From assembly GCA_947179485.1 (NCBI GenBank), contig OX359246.1:22258001-22322000 (forward strand): 64,000 nt of DNA, given 5' to 3'. The notes beneath the pieces are model-generated. The model searched no databases. It saw nothing but the letters and a program-made list of their open reading frames with translations, and had not been told where the DNA came from. This DNA comes from Allacma fusca. Its lineage: Eukaryota; Arthropoda; Collembola; Symphypleona; Sminthuridae. Below are positions 51,568-61,937 of this stretch, piece by piece. The stretch's first letter is position 1. Each line of letters starts with the position of its first letter. A program made the position numbers and the translations under genes.

Positions 51568-52750
51568 CTTTATCCAAACCTATGACTAGGGCGAAGATAC
51601 ATAAATCCAGGAATCTAGGTCAGCCATCATTTCCATCTCCCAATATTAGAGACGCAATATTCGGAGGAAGAATAAGAGCCATTAATCTCCCAAGTGTCCA
51701 TTTGAGCCCTTTGAGAATACAGACCCGGAATCATCATCACATGTAATCCAATCTATAGACAAAAAAAAAGTTAATAATCAAGTTGATATGTAGACGGATG
51801 GGGGTAGGATGAGTTTAAGTAGAAATCTATACTTTCCTCAAGCTCTGATGATGACTGTAAGTAAACAAACAAAAAAGGAGAGGGTTTTTGGATATATACA
51901 AAAAAAAATATATTACTTATTGACTCAAACACACACACACACACGCTCCAGACCCCAAAATGTGTGATGAGTTTACTCAAGGAGCTAAAGAGCATTTTCT
52001 TTTTTGGTGAGAAACTCCCATAGTGGGAGTCCATCCCTTCGAACACATCTCCAACACTTCGGTCTGGACTTTTGTTGAGAATCATTCACCGAAACGAAAG
52101 CTATTCCCTAATGACAAGGAGTCTCCTTTTTGGTACTATTTCTCAATGTGTGTGTGTGTCTGGGTTGGGATGGGAAGAGAAAAGTTTTTCGAGGAAACCG
52201 CAGAGAGATATTCTTCGAGCTGAGTCAGTAGACTTCTCCACGATATATTTCCCTCTCTCTCTCTCTCTCTCTCTATAATGTTCTGGAGCAATAATAGCAA
52301 AAGATTCTCTCACACTGGAGTCAGTACTCACAATCAGGAATGAACACAGGTCAAATCAACCGGAATGCCAACAAAACAATTTCCCTTGGTTTGGATTTCC
52401 CGTCCATAAGACACCGAATCCACTTCTTTATGGACCTCTTCTGGAGTAGCCTTGTTCCAAGTGTGATCATAATGTAGGGCTTATTTAGCTGGGAGCCTAT
52501 GACTTTTGTAGTATTTTCATTAGGGCTGGTGAAGATTGTACTCGTACTTGTGAGGTCCTAGGTAGTCTGGAGGCGAAATCTATATCAACAAATCTTGGGT
52601 TATATATTGCTTGATGCTTATTTTGAGTCCGAATTTTTTGTTCTGTCAATGACTTCAAAATTTAATTATCAGTGTATTTATAAATTTGTATGTTTGGGAA
52701 TACCTTTGGATGATGGAGCTATAATTGGGGGATATATCCAGAGGTTGACA
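51568..52750. other. Intergenic with CA and CT microsatellites
   Basis: (CA)8 lies at 51929-51944 and (CT)12 at 52252-52275. The plus-strand frame 52595-52780 lies partly antisense to the last exon of the minus-strand gene and is probably its shadow. Confidence 0.45.
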
Positions 52751-53542
52751 TTAACTTGCATCGGAGCTGGCTTCGAATAGGGAGCTCCAAATCGGTCTGT
52801 ATTGGGATTTGTTATTAAATATGTTAACAAATACCTTAAATTTCGTTGGACTTACATGATCGTCAATCCTAATCTTAAGATTTCAAGTCCGCGATACCGA
52901 TCTTGATCTAATCTGGAGGTCCAAATGGGTTGATTTAGAATTGGAATAGATTCCGATGTGAAATCAAACTTGATCTGGGATTGAAGCAAAACAAGAACTT
53001 ATTGACCTTTACCTAAACAAGGAACTTTATCTAAATAAGCACTTGACCTCACCTTTGAGCTCTAAAGGAAAAAAATACTTCAAAATCCTAGCAATAATTT
53101 TACTTGAATCGAATTTGGTTCAACGTTTCCGGGAACGCCAGATGATTGTTCTGTTGAATTGTCCAGATATCCGTCTGAAAATTGATACAAGAAATTACTT
53201 CGCCACTCTTCTCAATTTAGCATTTAAATAATCGAATCGAAGTATATTTTACAGCAGTTTCGATGTAAATCTGATAAAAACCTAACCTTGAGTACTGCCT
53301 ATATTGAACTTCCCCGAAGCTTTTGCATCCGTCATCGCAGGTGAGTGTTCAAGGTTAATGTAATTCAGATTCAGTATATAATTCCTAAAAAAATTAAATC
53401 AATTTACAAATCAAATTCAGGCATACAGTTGGGCATTCACACATTTCCGAGGTACATCGTTTAACGGAACAGAGCAAGCCTCGAACAGATTTTTGCACAC
53501 AATCAAAACAGAAGGTGTGAAGAGCACCTTCCAGAGAAACAT
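52751..53542 (-). CDS. Five-exon predicted secreted LRR-like protein
   Basis: This is a minus-strand model: exons 53542-53427, 53384-53287, 53174-53104, 52974-52856 and 52796-52751. Together they give 450 nt, 149 residues plus TAA, with phases that agree at all four junctions. Donors are GTATGC, GTTAGG, GTAAAA and GTAAGT; acceptors end TTTTTTTAG, ATTTTCAG, ATCCCAG and AATACAG. The start MFLWKVLFTPSVLIVC is hydrophobic, like a signal peptide. The middle is Ser/Asn/Gly-rich (DGYLDNSTEQSSGVPGNVEP). The fourth exon ends in YRGLEILRLGL, a leucine-rich-repeat-like strand, related to the broken copy at 49.1-49.6 kb. The first intron is only 42 bp, so the first exon is the least certain part. Function is unknown. 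The gene is divergent from the small peptide gene at 53749, about 206 bp between start codons. The plus-strand frames 53043-53231 and 53493-53708 are its shadows if the model is right. Confidence 0.4.
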
Positions 53543-53748
53543 TTTTTTACATTGTATTAAAATTCCACACCAGATTACATATATTATACTTCCCATTTAT
53601 TTTTCTTTCAGCAAAATATTATTTGACTCACACGTCACTGATCATACAGTCAAAGTTCGAAACGCTATTACAGCCAAAAATTTCATCTCTAAAGAGGATC
53701 TATTATAGCAGTAATAATTATCAATTAGCTAATCCAGCCCTAAATAAA

Positions 53749-54071
53749 ATGTTCTTCAAAATTCCGCTGAGCATTGGAATATTCCTCTTTGCAGTATGTG
53801 CCTTAGGGGTGTTCCCGACCGTGGTCATTGGGGTAAAGTGATACTCAAAAATTCTTAAAAATCCCTGAAAAAAAATTAAAAAGCTTCTCATAACCCTTAA
53901 AAATTTTGTCTTTTTTTAAAGCTACCAAGTAGATCCAGCATTATTGATGAAGCCATTGAAGACCCGAAGTTCCAAGGGGCTGTCCCAGGAGCTGCTGAGA
54001 ATTTACAAACCAATTTGTACGCCAGCAGAGGATCTTCTGTTGAACCGGATTCAGAACTTCTCTTCTTTTAA
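53749..54071 (+). CDS. Small secreted peptide, two exons
   Basis: Exon 1 (53749-53832) encodes 28 residues starting MFFKIPLSIGIFLFAVCALG, a clear signal peptide. Its GGG|GTAAAG donor and a TTTTTTTAAAG acceptor bound an 89-bp intron (53833-53921). Exon 2 (53922-54071) encodes LPSRSSIIDEAIEDPKFQGA and continues to TAA, giving 77 residues in all. The mature part has no cysteine, so it is not a disulfide-stabilised toxin or defensin type; it is acidic and may be a linear peptide or small prohormone, although no clear dibasic site is seen. An AATAAA lies at 54137-54142, 66 bp after the stop. The intron falls just after the signal peptide, as in the gene at 56593. No family is recognised. Without splicing, exon 1 would run into TGA after two more codons. 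Confidence 0.6.
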
Positions 54072-54136
54072 TCCTTAAATTTTTTGAGAAATTGTCAAAA
54101 TTCGGAACTATATTGAAAATACTGCAAAAATAGAAA

Positions 54137-54142
54137 AATAAA
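54137..54142 (+). promoter_or_regulatory. Polyadenylation signal AATAAA
   Basis: A canonical hexamer 66 bp past the stop of the small peptide gene. Confidence 0.5.
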
Positions 54143-54246
54143 AATTTATTTGATCCCACATCAAGTCATGCATTTGAAAGTTAAAGTTTTTGTAGGGCTG
54201 GATACTTCGATACATTTTTAACCTGTAAACCTGGACCTGGGAAATG

Positions 54247-55201
54247 CCCACGACCAGAGATGCGCCCGTTACGTTACTTTTAACCCAATAATAACGGAAT
54301 AACGCCGTTTTTTAACGTAACGGCCTATATTTGGAGCAGGCAATAACGTAACGGTAACGGAACTAGGGTGTGCTAAACATTTATCGGAATAACTATAACG
54401 TTTAAGCGTGTGTAATCAGAAAACGATATTGTAACGTAACGCAACGCTATCAAATAAATATACTTATGCATGTACATATTTATTTTTGCATTACGCATTG
54501 ACATCTATTATTGGCTTTGCTTGGAGTAACTGTGCATGCAAATAAACGGGTGATATACATATTAAAACTTTAGTTGGATGTGGACACCCTGATCCCTGAG
54601 CATCATTATGTACGTTATTGAAAACATGGTAAATTTCAATAGGAAGTTTTTGACCCTTTATTTTGCTCAATCCACACGCTTTTGTTAAAAAAAAAGATGT
54701 GTGATCGGCTTACGAATTAAGTTTTGGTTCTAACGTAGAGTTAGTAGATAAGAACTAACCATGGAGAATACTGCTGCTATATAGTAAAAGCAGAAAAATG
54801 AATTTAAAAAAAGGACAAATGTTGAGACTACCACACCGGGTAGTCGGGAAGCGGATCACATTGCAGGTGAATCAAGAACTACACAGAAACAGTAAATTGC
54901 CTTTTCGCTACATTTCCTGCATACCAGGTACGTCTGGCAACACTAGTTGTTTGACATTTTAGTTTATAACGAGCGGAGAATAATAGTAACGATAACGGAA
55001 AGTAACGGCTATTTTATATTTTTTAATTGTAACGAAAACTAACGCTGGAGTATTACCGTTGTATTGTAGTAACGGAGCGGTAACGCTGAATTTTTCATAC
55101 GATATTTAGTAATGTAATGATAATTAACGACAACTTTAAAACCTATCGTAATAGTGTAACGTAACGTAACGAAACTATGGATGCGCATCTCTGCCCACGA
55201 C
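54247..55201. mobile_element. hAT-type MITE with perfect 8-bp target duplication
   Basis: The element itself is 54255-55193 (939 bp). Its ends are perfect 11-bp inverted repeats, CAGAGATGCGC and GCGCATCTCTG, flanked on both sides by the direct repeat CCCACGAC (54247-54254 and 55194-55201). An 8-bp duplication and CAGNGATG-like ends are the hallmark of the hAT superfamily. Both subterminal regions are full of GTTACG/CGTAAC motifs, a typical arrangement for transposase binding. No transposase frame is present, so it is non-autonomous. The intact duplication suggests a fairly recent insertion. Confidence 0.92.
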
Positions 55202-55258
55202 ACAGTTAGGACTAGGACTGACTGGTTTAAGTACCTCTTAAAACTCAAGGGATTTCTG

Positions 55259-55545
55259 GAAGGCGTGCTAGCTCAATGAAATGAAGTACTAGTGAGAAGC
55301 GAGGCTTCGAGACTGGAACAAAGCGAAGCTGCCCCAAAATTTCTGGGAAATAAGGTCAATGATTTATAAATACATTCAGACTGCACTCAAATTACCTCTA
55401 AACTATCAGAAAGGGTACCTTCAGCAGGTCAAAATTCCTTCGCTGGGATACCTACCCTAGGTTAAAATCCCGGACTGAACAGTTTACCAGGTTGCGTATA
55501 TGAACATAAGATCGAAGTAATGAGACCTTAAATTTTGTCATCATT
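55259..55545 (+). mobile_element. tRNA-derived SINE, copy C (most diverged)
   Basis: The head has A-box-like CTAGCTCAATGAAATG and B-box-like GAGGCTTCGAGAC (55301-55313). The body has AAGGTCAATGATTTATAA, CAGGTCAAAATTCC and, at 55521-55530, TGAGACCTTA, matching copies A and B in the same order. A second TGAGACCTTAAA follows at about 55580. It lies 65 bp after the hAT MITE. Confidence 0.55.
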
Positions 55546-56477
55546 CAGGACGAGTACATCAATGATAACGGCGTTAATATGAGACCTTAAATTCAACGAA
55601 ATCATATAAGAGCATGCAAATACGCCTTCTAAGTATTTATTTTTTCCAGCTGATCTTTGTAGATTAAAATAATGGTCTTACAAACAGCCCAGATTTTATT
55701 TTATAAAAATTGAAATTGCATTGATCCCAAGGATGCATTCCAAAATATGAATTAATAGTTGCAATTAATATATTTGTATCTCCATAATTTTTTATTTACA
55801 CTCAGCAGTTTCATACGTTAAAAATACATGGGTTTGTTCCACGGTACTGAAACAATAACGGGAGCGTTAAGGATAAATTGAGTGATATAATAAAATTGCT
55901 TTTCTTCCAATGAATTTCCGATGAATATCAAAATTTAGAAAAATAATTAATTAATCAATTCCCCATAAAAGCTGACAATGAGTTACTATTTTTAGTTTTC
56001 AAAAAAGTCATTTGTAAATGTATTAATTTTGGAGAATTATTAACTCTTAAAAAATATGACTTACAGTTTAGATTTACAGGCATTTAATTTCCAATGGGAT
56101 TGTCAGCAATGTTTCTTTTATTGTTTTAATGTAAATTATGGAGGTTCGCATTAAAAAATGCCTTTTCACACGTACATAGACCGTGAACTTGAACTTACGC
56201 ACTGTGCCCCATGAACATACATACATCCGTATGACGTGGAATATGACATTAGAAGATGTAGATGAATGACAGTGAACGTGACCCTACACCAATTAGATCC
56301 GTTACTTTAAACTCATCAAAATTTGATGAGTGTCTGACCTTGTTGGGAATTTTATCTGCATAAGTTGCTATACAAAAAATACGATTTTAGAGGGACAATT
56401 AAAATCCGAGATCGACAACTGACAGGAATAATCTGAGTTTATTTATTCCATTGAAATTCGTAGTAGATTTCAGGAGG
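55546..56477. other. Upstream region of the 56.6-kb gene
   Basis: AT-rich and without open frames of note. The SINE tail may extend to about 55640. Confidence 0.4.
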
Positions 56478-56485
56478 TATAAAAG
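56478..56485 (+). promoter_or_regulatory. TATA box
   Basis: TATAAAAG within GGTATAAAAGGGC lies 115 bp upstream of the start codon of the secreted glycoprotein-like gene, at the right distance for a 5' UTR of roughly 80 bp. Confidence 0.6.
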
Positions 56486-56592
56486 GGCGATTTGGTAATA
56501 TTTAAATTTCATTGGATATTTTGCTATATTTGGCCTTAGCTTTCCTGCAGAAGGATTTTTGAAGTCATCGATACAAAAGTTTATTTCCAGAA

Positions 56593-57386
56593 ATGGCTAC
56601 TTCTAACCTCGTTACCTTCCTAGTCATTGGCTGTGTAGTTACTTTTGGCCTCGCGGTAAATTTAAAATTTTGAAGCTTGCCTCCGAAACTTAAAATTTAA
56701 ATCTTCTTCGATAATTTGATTCCAATAAAGTTTATCAAAAATAAAGTTTTAAAAATATTGTCTTGTAAATTTTCATTTCAGTTCCCAAGCAACCCAAGTC
56801 CAAAAGGTGTAGCTCAAGTTGCTGAAACTGTCGTCAAAGTTCCACTGGAAGGAGTTCTCAGATTCTTCGACTGCATCGGACCGATGCAAGTCGCTGAAGC
56901 TATCCGAACGATTTTAATTGGCTTACGTAAAAACAACATCGACAGTTCATTGTTCAGGGGTTACATCAAAGGAGTTGACAACCCCAGAAATTACACTCTC
57001 GGAGATGGGCTTCAAGGGAACGGTTCCCTCCTCTGCGGTGACCTTTGGGAGGGTGAGTTGACCTTTCTTAAGTTCGGGAACGGAACTAATGGAACTTGCG
57101 TGCTGGGTGGGGACCAAACATTCTCCGAAATTCTCTTTTAAACGGACATCAATATTTGCTCTGCGATGGGATTCTCAGTGAGAATTATGTCCAGTTCTTC
57201 GACGGTCTCTTCAAACTCCACTGGGCTCCAAATGCTACCGAAAGTGCCATGGATTTTGATTTCGGGCCATTGGGTGATTCCAGAATTACCTTCAGACGGG
57301 GGAAAAATTCTCTGCAAATTATTCTACAATTTCCTTGGAATTTAACCATCACTTTTAATTTTGGTCGTACTTTTAATCAGCAATAA
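56593..57386 (+). CDS. Secreted N-glycosylated protein, two exons, apparent frameshift
   Basis: Exon 1 (56593-56655) encodes the 21-residue signal peptide MATSNLVTFLVIGCVVTFGL plus A. A GTAAAT donor and a TTTTCATTTCAG acceptor bound a 126-bp intron (56656-56781). Exon 2 starts FPSNPSPKGVAQVAETVVKV and as given ends at TAA 57139-57141, making 140 residues. The reading frame offset by one continues, open and protein-like, to TAA at 57384-57386 (including LLCDGILSENYVQFFDG). One missing base in the TTTT run at about 57135-57138 would join them into about 222 residues with four cysteines in the mature part (DCIG, LLCGD, GTCV, LLCD) and several N-glycosylation sequons (NYT, NGS, NGT, NAT, NLT). 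The frameshift may be an assembly error or a real lesion. A GTGAGT at 57054 could be a donor, but no acceptor restores the frame. No domain family is recognised. Confidence 0.7.
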
Positions 57387-57412
57387 ATCCCTGCTGATTT
57401 TGATTTCCAGTG

Positions 57413-57418
57413 AATAAA
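57413..57418 (+). promoter_or_regulatory. Polyadenylation signal AATAAA
   Basis: The hexamer lies 27 bp past the downstream stop of the preceding gene. Another AATAAA overlaps that stop at 57383-57388. Both favour 57386 as the true 3' end of the coding region. Confidence 0.55.
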
Positions 57419-59363
57419 TCTCCAGGTAAAAATTTCCTTCTCATCGAAAATCCACCTGTTATAATTTTGCATCTTCATCAAAGATTTTTTTAAATAATCC
57501 GACCCCTGTAATACTTTTATCTATACGTTTTGAATTTATTTTTCTAAACTGGTCCAGTCTTCAAGCGCAAAATTTAGTCTCTCATTCCTTATATCTTCGA
57601 CCCTTGGGATACAAAAGCACGGATGACAAAAGTACATTATTGCATCGATGTACGTATCATCCCATACTTAAGAAATTTACAGTTGCCCTTATCTCGTTCC
57701 TCACAAAAAAATTTCAATAAATCAAACCTCTCTCTCCCACTGGTCCCACTCATCCTACTTTCCACAGATATTTAATTCATATGCACAGATCCCATCCGAT
57801 TAGATCACTTATTTATTGCTCGATGCGTATACCACGATGAGCACATCAATAATACTTTTGCATGCTCCCCAGTCCAAATTATGACTCGGACACAATCCCA
57901 CCCACAAAACCTATGTACATATTATCAAAATAAAATATTTCCCAAAGACGCGACTCAATCCATACTTGAGCATTGCATCGTTCCCATAATTATCTCATCG
58001 GAAAAAATACCAACAATCCTCATCCCATTAATTCCCCAATAATCTTCCTATACTTTGAATAATTCCTAACATATCCCCAAAAGACAAGATTTTATGACAC
58101 TCCAAGCGTGGGAAACTGCTCCTGTCCCTTCATAAACAACAATTGGACTGCCAGGGTGTGAGTGTAAATTTGAGACAGATTTCCATAAATACGAATTTTG
58201 TCACCAAAAAAAAAAGAATTCCAACGGTGCGCTATCAGTTGAACACGATATTGTTCCCTCCTCAGCCATACACTCTATACTTTTGCTCTATGGTCAACTA
58301 CTCCCTCCAGGCCTGGCATGATACCGATTTACGATGACAGGTACAAATCTGCTCCTCTGACCAAAACAAGATATGCGCCTATTTCGATCAATGGGCCATG
58401 AGATCAAACAGTGGACCCTCTTTATCCCAGACCTTCAAATCTCCAAAAATCCTAATCTGAATTTTAAGCTTATGTCAAAAAATCTCATTGGATCAAATAG
58501 GCCCAAAAGACCTGTACAAAAAAAGTGGTCTCAAAAAGGGGTCCCTTTTAAGCCCAAGGTACTTTATCCTACTCAATAGGGAGATGTAGCTCTGAGGAAA
58601 TAAATAAGATGGGCTACTGCAATTGGATGTCAGTGTCTAGAATGATTAGATCTCTTTTCACTGATATATAGCCTTCCTGAACAAATGTAACTACATACAT
58701 AGGGATCTATGCATATAGGGAAATATCCGTAACTGGGGTAGTTACAAAATCATTTCATTTAAAGAGGAAATAATTGTAAGCATATGGAGACACAGTGTGT
58801 ACTCGACTTGTCATATAGGGCTTGATTATTTACGAGATACTCATCCTCAGGGCATATGTACCCCCAATGTATTGACATACATAGGCCTCCAACACTCCGA
58901 GAGGTTTGGACGGTAAACAAGGAGTCGTCGCAGGAAGGATCATAAATATTAATAAGACATTTTCCTAGTTTGGTTAAAGATAACGTCAACGTGTGGGAAT
59001 TATCTTTTTGTTCCTAACATTACGACAGGGCTTGAGTCCATAGACTGGGGATGGCTAAGCGTAACACGGTGATCACATTTTGAGCATGTGTCATGTCATA
59101 TAGTTATAATACTCAAAAGTCTGTCATTAGCATGCAGGGAGGAGATTCCCCATGCAATAACATGCTCTTTTTATGTTGAAGGATATTACCTCTAAAAAAC
59201 TTTTGTTTCATTTCCAAAACATTGCTACTCAACAATTTACTGGATTTTAAACATTCAATACAGATACAATGGGCCCAACTGCAAGGAGCTCCGTCCCCTT
59301 GTATTTTATACATAGATACGTGCGTATGGTTACCTTCTCCTCAAAGATGGTATCCTCACAGTG
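57419..59363. other. Intergenic, no gene seen
   Basis: Short open frames only. No arrays or paired element ends were noticed. Confidence 0.45.
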
Positions 59364-59531
59364 TACAGTACATTCTGTTTACAAATGCATCTTGTACAAA
59401 AATTTTTTTAGGGGCAAATTTTTCCCTTGCATTTGTGATAATGTTATTTTTCTCCCTAGGACTTTTTGACCAGGACTCCAGAATTTTGTATCTAAATTTT
59501 AGGGCTGCTCTTAAATCAACAACTCACTGTG
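59364..59531. mobile_element. CAGT...ACTG-type element, about 168 bp
   Basis: TACAGTACATTCTGTTTACA opens and AAATCAACAACTCACTGTGG closes, with the subterminal GGGCTGCTCTTAAA on the right. The final TA is lost. The 106-codon plus frame (59222-59542) runs through it. Confidence 0.4.
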
Positions 59532-60806
59532 GATTCGCATGATCTTCTACACAATGTTCGAGGACATGTACTCACAATCAGAGAGAGACAGAAGACTCGT
59601 AATTACAAATGTAACTCAGTTTTGGACACAAGTCTCCATTTCCACGGCGCCCATCAGGAGCGTCAGAGAATCCGAGCCTTGTAATTGAATCCCTGGGATA
59701 TGTACATAATCATGGGCCTAATAAAAATACATGTACGTACATACCTATAGAGACGTGCTCATGTATATATAGCATAACTAGCCTTTAAAGAACTCTGTAA
59801 GGGATTTACATTGCAAGACTTGTAAATTGTCACCAGAGACTTGTAATAAGCATTCATTACATGAAGTTCTCCTGATAGGGATCTATTTTTTAAACGAGAG
59901 TGAGGAAAAACCCAAATGGGATAAACGTATCCACAGAAATGTCCATACAGTCATGTGTTTTGGTACATGAAAAAATATGTATAGGGATATGTACGGACAA
60001 ATGACTGTTCTTATGTGTCTCTGAGTTTTGTGAGGAAAATTAATAGAGGAAAATGTTATCTAGGAAAAAGATTTGAGATCTTTAGACATGTGAAGTGTCA
60101 GATTAATGTATGATTCTAGATATGGGGAGGATATCACTTGTTGGATCTTTCACAAATTTATGGTAGCTTTTTTTTTTATTTTTTATTATGATGCTCACCC
60201 AGATTTTATTTCCTTTCTCAACTTCCAAGCTCTGACTGCTACTGTCAGGAGAGCTTCCGTATAGAAAGGAGTCTCTCAGACTCCTGGCACCTAAAAGAGT
60301 GGCTATACATGCATAATTTGTAAGGCCTTAGGTTGGAGTTGCTGATTCAATTTTTTTCTCTGGGTGTGTAATAAGCTGCCTCATTACGACGTTATGGGAT
60401 ACTGTATACCACCTTCTCCTTCAGTGCGAGGAGTAACCTTAGAATGCAAAGCTTGAGATTCTGAGCCCTCGTTGGAATTATTGCAGTAACATGAGCCTTG
60501 GGTTTCTTCACTGGAACTGGATAAAATGTGCTGTAGAAAAGTTGTACATTTTGAGAATTTACGTTTTTTTCTTTTCGAATCTTCCTTTTTTATTTGTACA
60601 GCAAAATCTCTGACTAGACGCAACATCGGGAGGATCGAAGTTTCAATTTTATAAGGGCACTCTTTTGAGAGGAAAAATTAAATTGTGACGGAAATTTAAT
60701 ATTATTTTACGGGTGCTGGTATAAGAGTGCTATTTTATAAAATCGTGCCTGCATGCTTTAAAAGCGTGGGGGATAAAGAGGCCTTTGAACAGGACTTAAG
60801 ACTGTA
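59532..60806. other. Intergenic, no gene seen
   Basis: Nothing beyond short frames and a T-rich run near 60169-60190. Confidence 0.45.
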
Positions 60807-61130
60807 GGCTACGGCGTGGCTGAGTGGAGGAGTTCTTGCGTCCCGTCCCTTCCAGGGGCGACGTCAAGGGTTCGATCCCAGTCTGTACCACAAAGTTTCA
60901 GTTCATATGAATGCTATGTATAAGGTCGATGATGATACTGTATCACTGAACTTTGCACGAATAAACCTTAGAATGTTTACTGTATTGGTAGCCTTTCAAA
61001 GGTTCAAATTTCCTGTAGAAGGATCCCTTCCTCAGGTTTCAATTACCATTACAGTATCCTTCAGGTTGAATTTGTGATGTAAAAAGCTTGTTTATGTGAG
61101 ACCTTAGATTTTTTAATAATTCTCGTGATT
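60807..61130 (+). mobile_element. tRNA-derived SINE, copy A
   Basis: The head has an A box (TGGCTGAGTGGAGG, 60817-60830) and a B box (GGGTTCGATCCC, 60868-60879). The body shares AAGGTCGATGATGATA, CCTTCCTCAGGTTTCAA, TTTGTGATGTAAAA and TGTGAGACCTTAGA in the same order as copy B at 41 kb. The A box resembles tRNA-Leu/Ser, but the acceptor stem does not pair well, so a functional tRNA is unlikely. Confidence 0.7.
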
Positions 61131-61733
61131 TTGTACGGTAGTTAGCACGATCAATAATACACTGCTATATAGGAATGTACGGAATCTGAAATGGATTTTG
61201 TTTTTCAGTAAGTATGACTAAAATAGCGTATTCTTTCCCATATCATTTTTAATTTAAACATTTTCTCAAAATGTGGAGGAGTGTGCTTCCATTGTGAAGT
61301 ATTTCCCTTACGATAGCTACCCTTTTCATAATTTATTTCTACCCTGTAACTGTACGCACTCCCGGATCCTCTCTTTACAGATAGTACCCATATTCCTCTC
61401 CCACCAAATCCTTTTCCGCCCAGACTGTGGTTCAAGTTCCTCCTCATAAAGCACAAGAAGGAAGAAAACCCTCAGAATTTTGAGGTAGCTTTTATATAAC
61501 TCCCCACTGCATATTTTATGTCCATCCTGGTCATTTATGAACTTGGGAAGTTGGGCAATTCTTAAAAATTTAACTGAAGAAAGCCCATCCCAGGTGTTTA
61601 AACATATTACACTTTGAACACTTGAAGTATACAAAAGCCCCACAAGTCCACCAATTAACTCCCTTTAAAAACCAGATAAAGGAACTTGCCCCATAGTAGC
61701 TGTCAAAAGGATAGAATCCGCAAGTATTTGATT
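61131..61733. other. Intergenic, no gene seen
   Basis: A 105-codon minus frame (61326-61643) has no supporting feature. Confidence 0.4.
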
Positions 61734-61937
61734 TACAGTGGACTCTTGCAAGTCAAGGTCTCTCCAAGTCCAAGTCATCAATGGCCCTTCATATGCAACA
61801 GCATTCTCCATATGCATAATTTCTCAGCTTGCCCCTTAAATTCTTATTTCCAAATATTGCCAACGCAGGTGCAAAATCCTGATTAGCAGTTAAAGTTAGG
61901 ATTTTAGAGGGTTGCTTTAAAAGGACAGGTGGACTGT
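61734..61937. mobile_element. CAGT...ACTG inverted-repeat element, about 204 bp
   Basis: TACAGTGGACTCTTGCAAGT opens and AAGGACAGGTGGACTGTA closes, TA-flanked. The right end reverse-complements to TACAGTCCACCTGTCCTT. Confidence 0.55.

Noticed and set aside
52595-52780. Plus-strand frame ending IPLDDGAIIGGYIQRLTLT...
   Set aside because: It overlaps the last exon of the better supported minus-strand spliced model; no plus-strand splice chain fits, though it cannot be excluded.
53493-53708. Plus-strand frame just upstream of the small peptide gene
   Set aside because: It is antisense to the proposed first exon of the minus-strand gene. A GTGAGT donor at 53341 hints at a plus-strand transcript, but no consistent upstream exon was found.
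57054-57177. Second intron in the 56.6-kb gene (GTGAGT to CTCAG)
   Set aside because: The splice would put the downstream part in the wrong frame; a 1-nt frameshift explains the data better.
60807-60890. Functional tRNA-Leu or tRNA-Ser gene
   Set aside because: A and B boxes are present, but the acceptor stem does not pair and the same body follows in other copies, so it is a SINE head.
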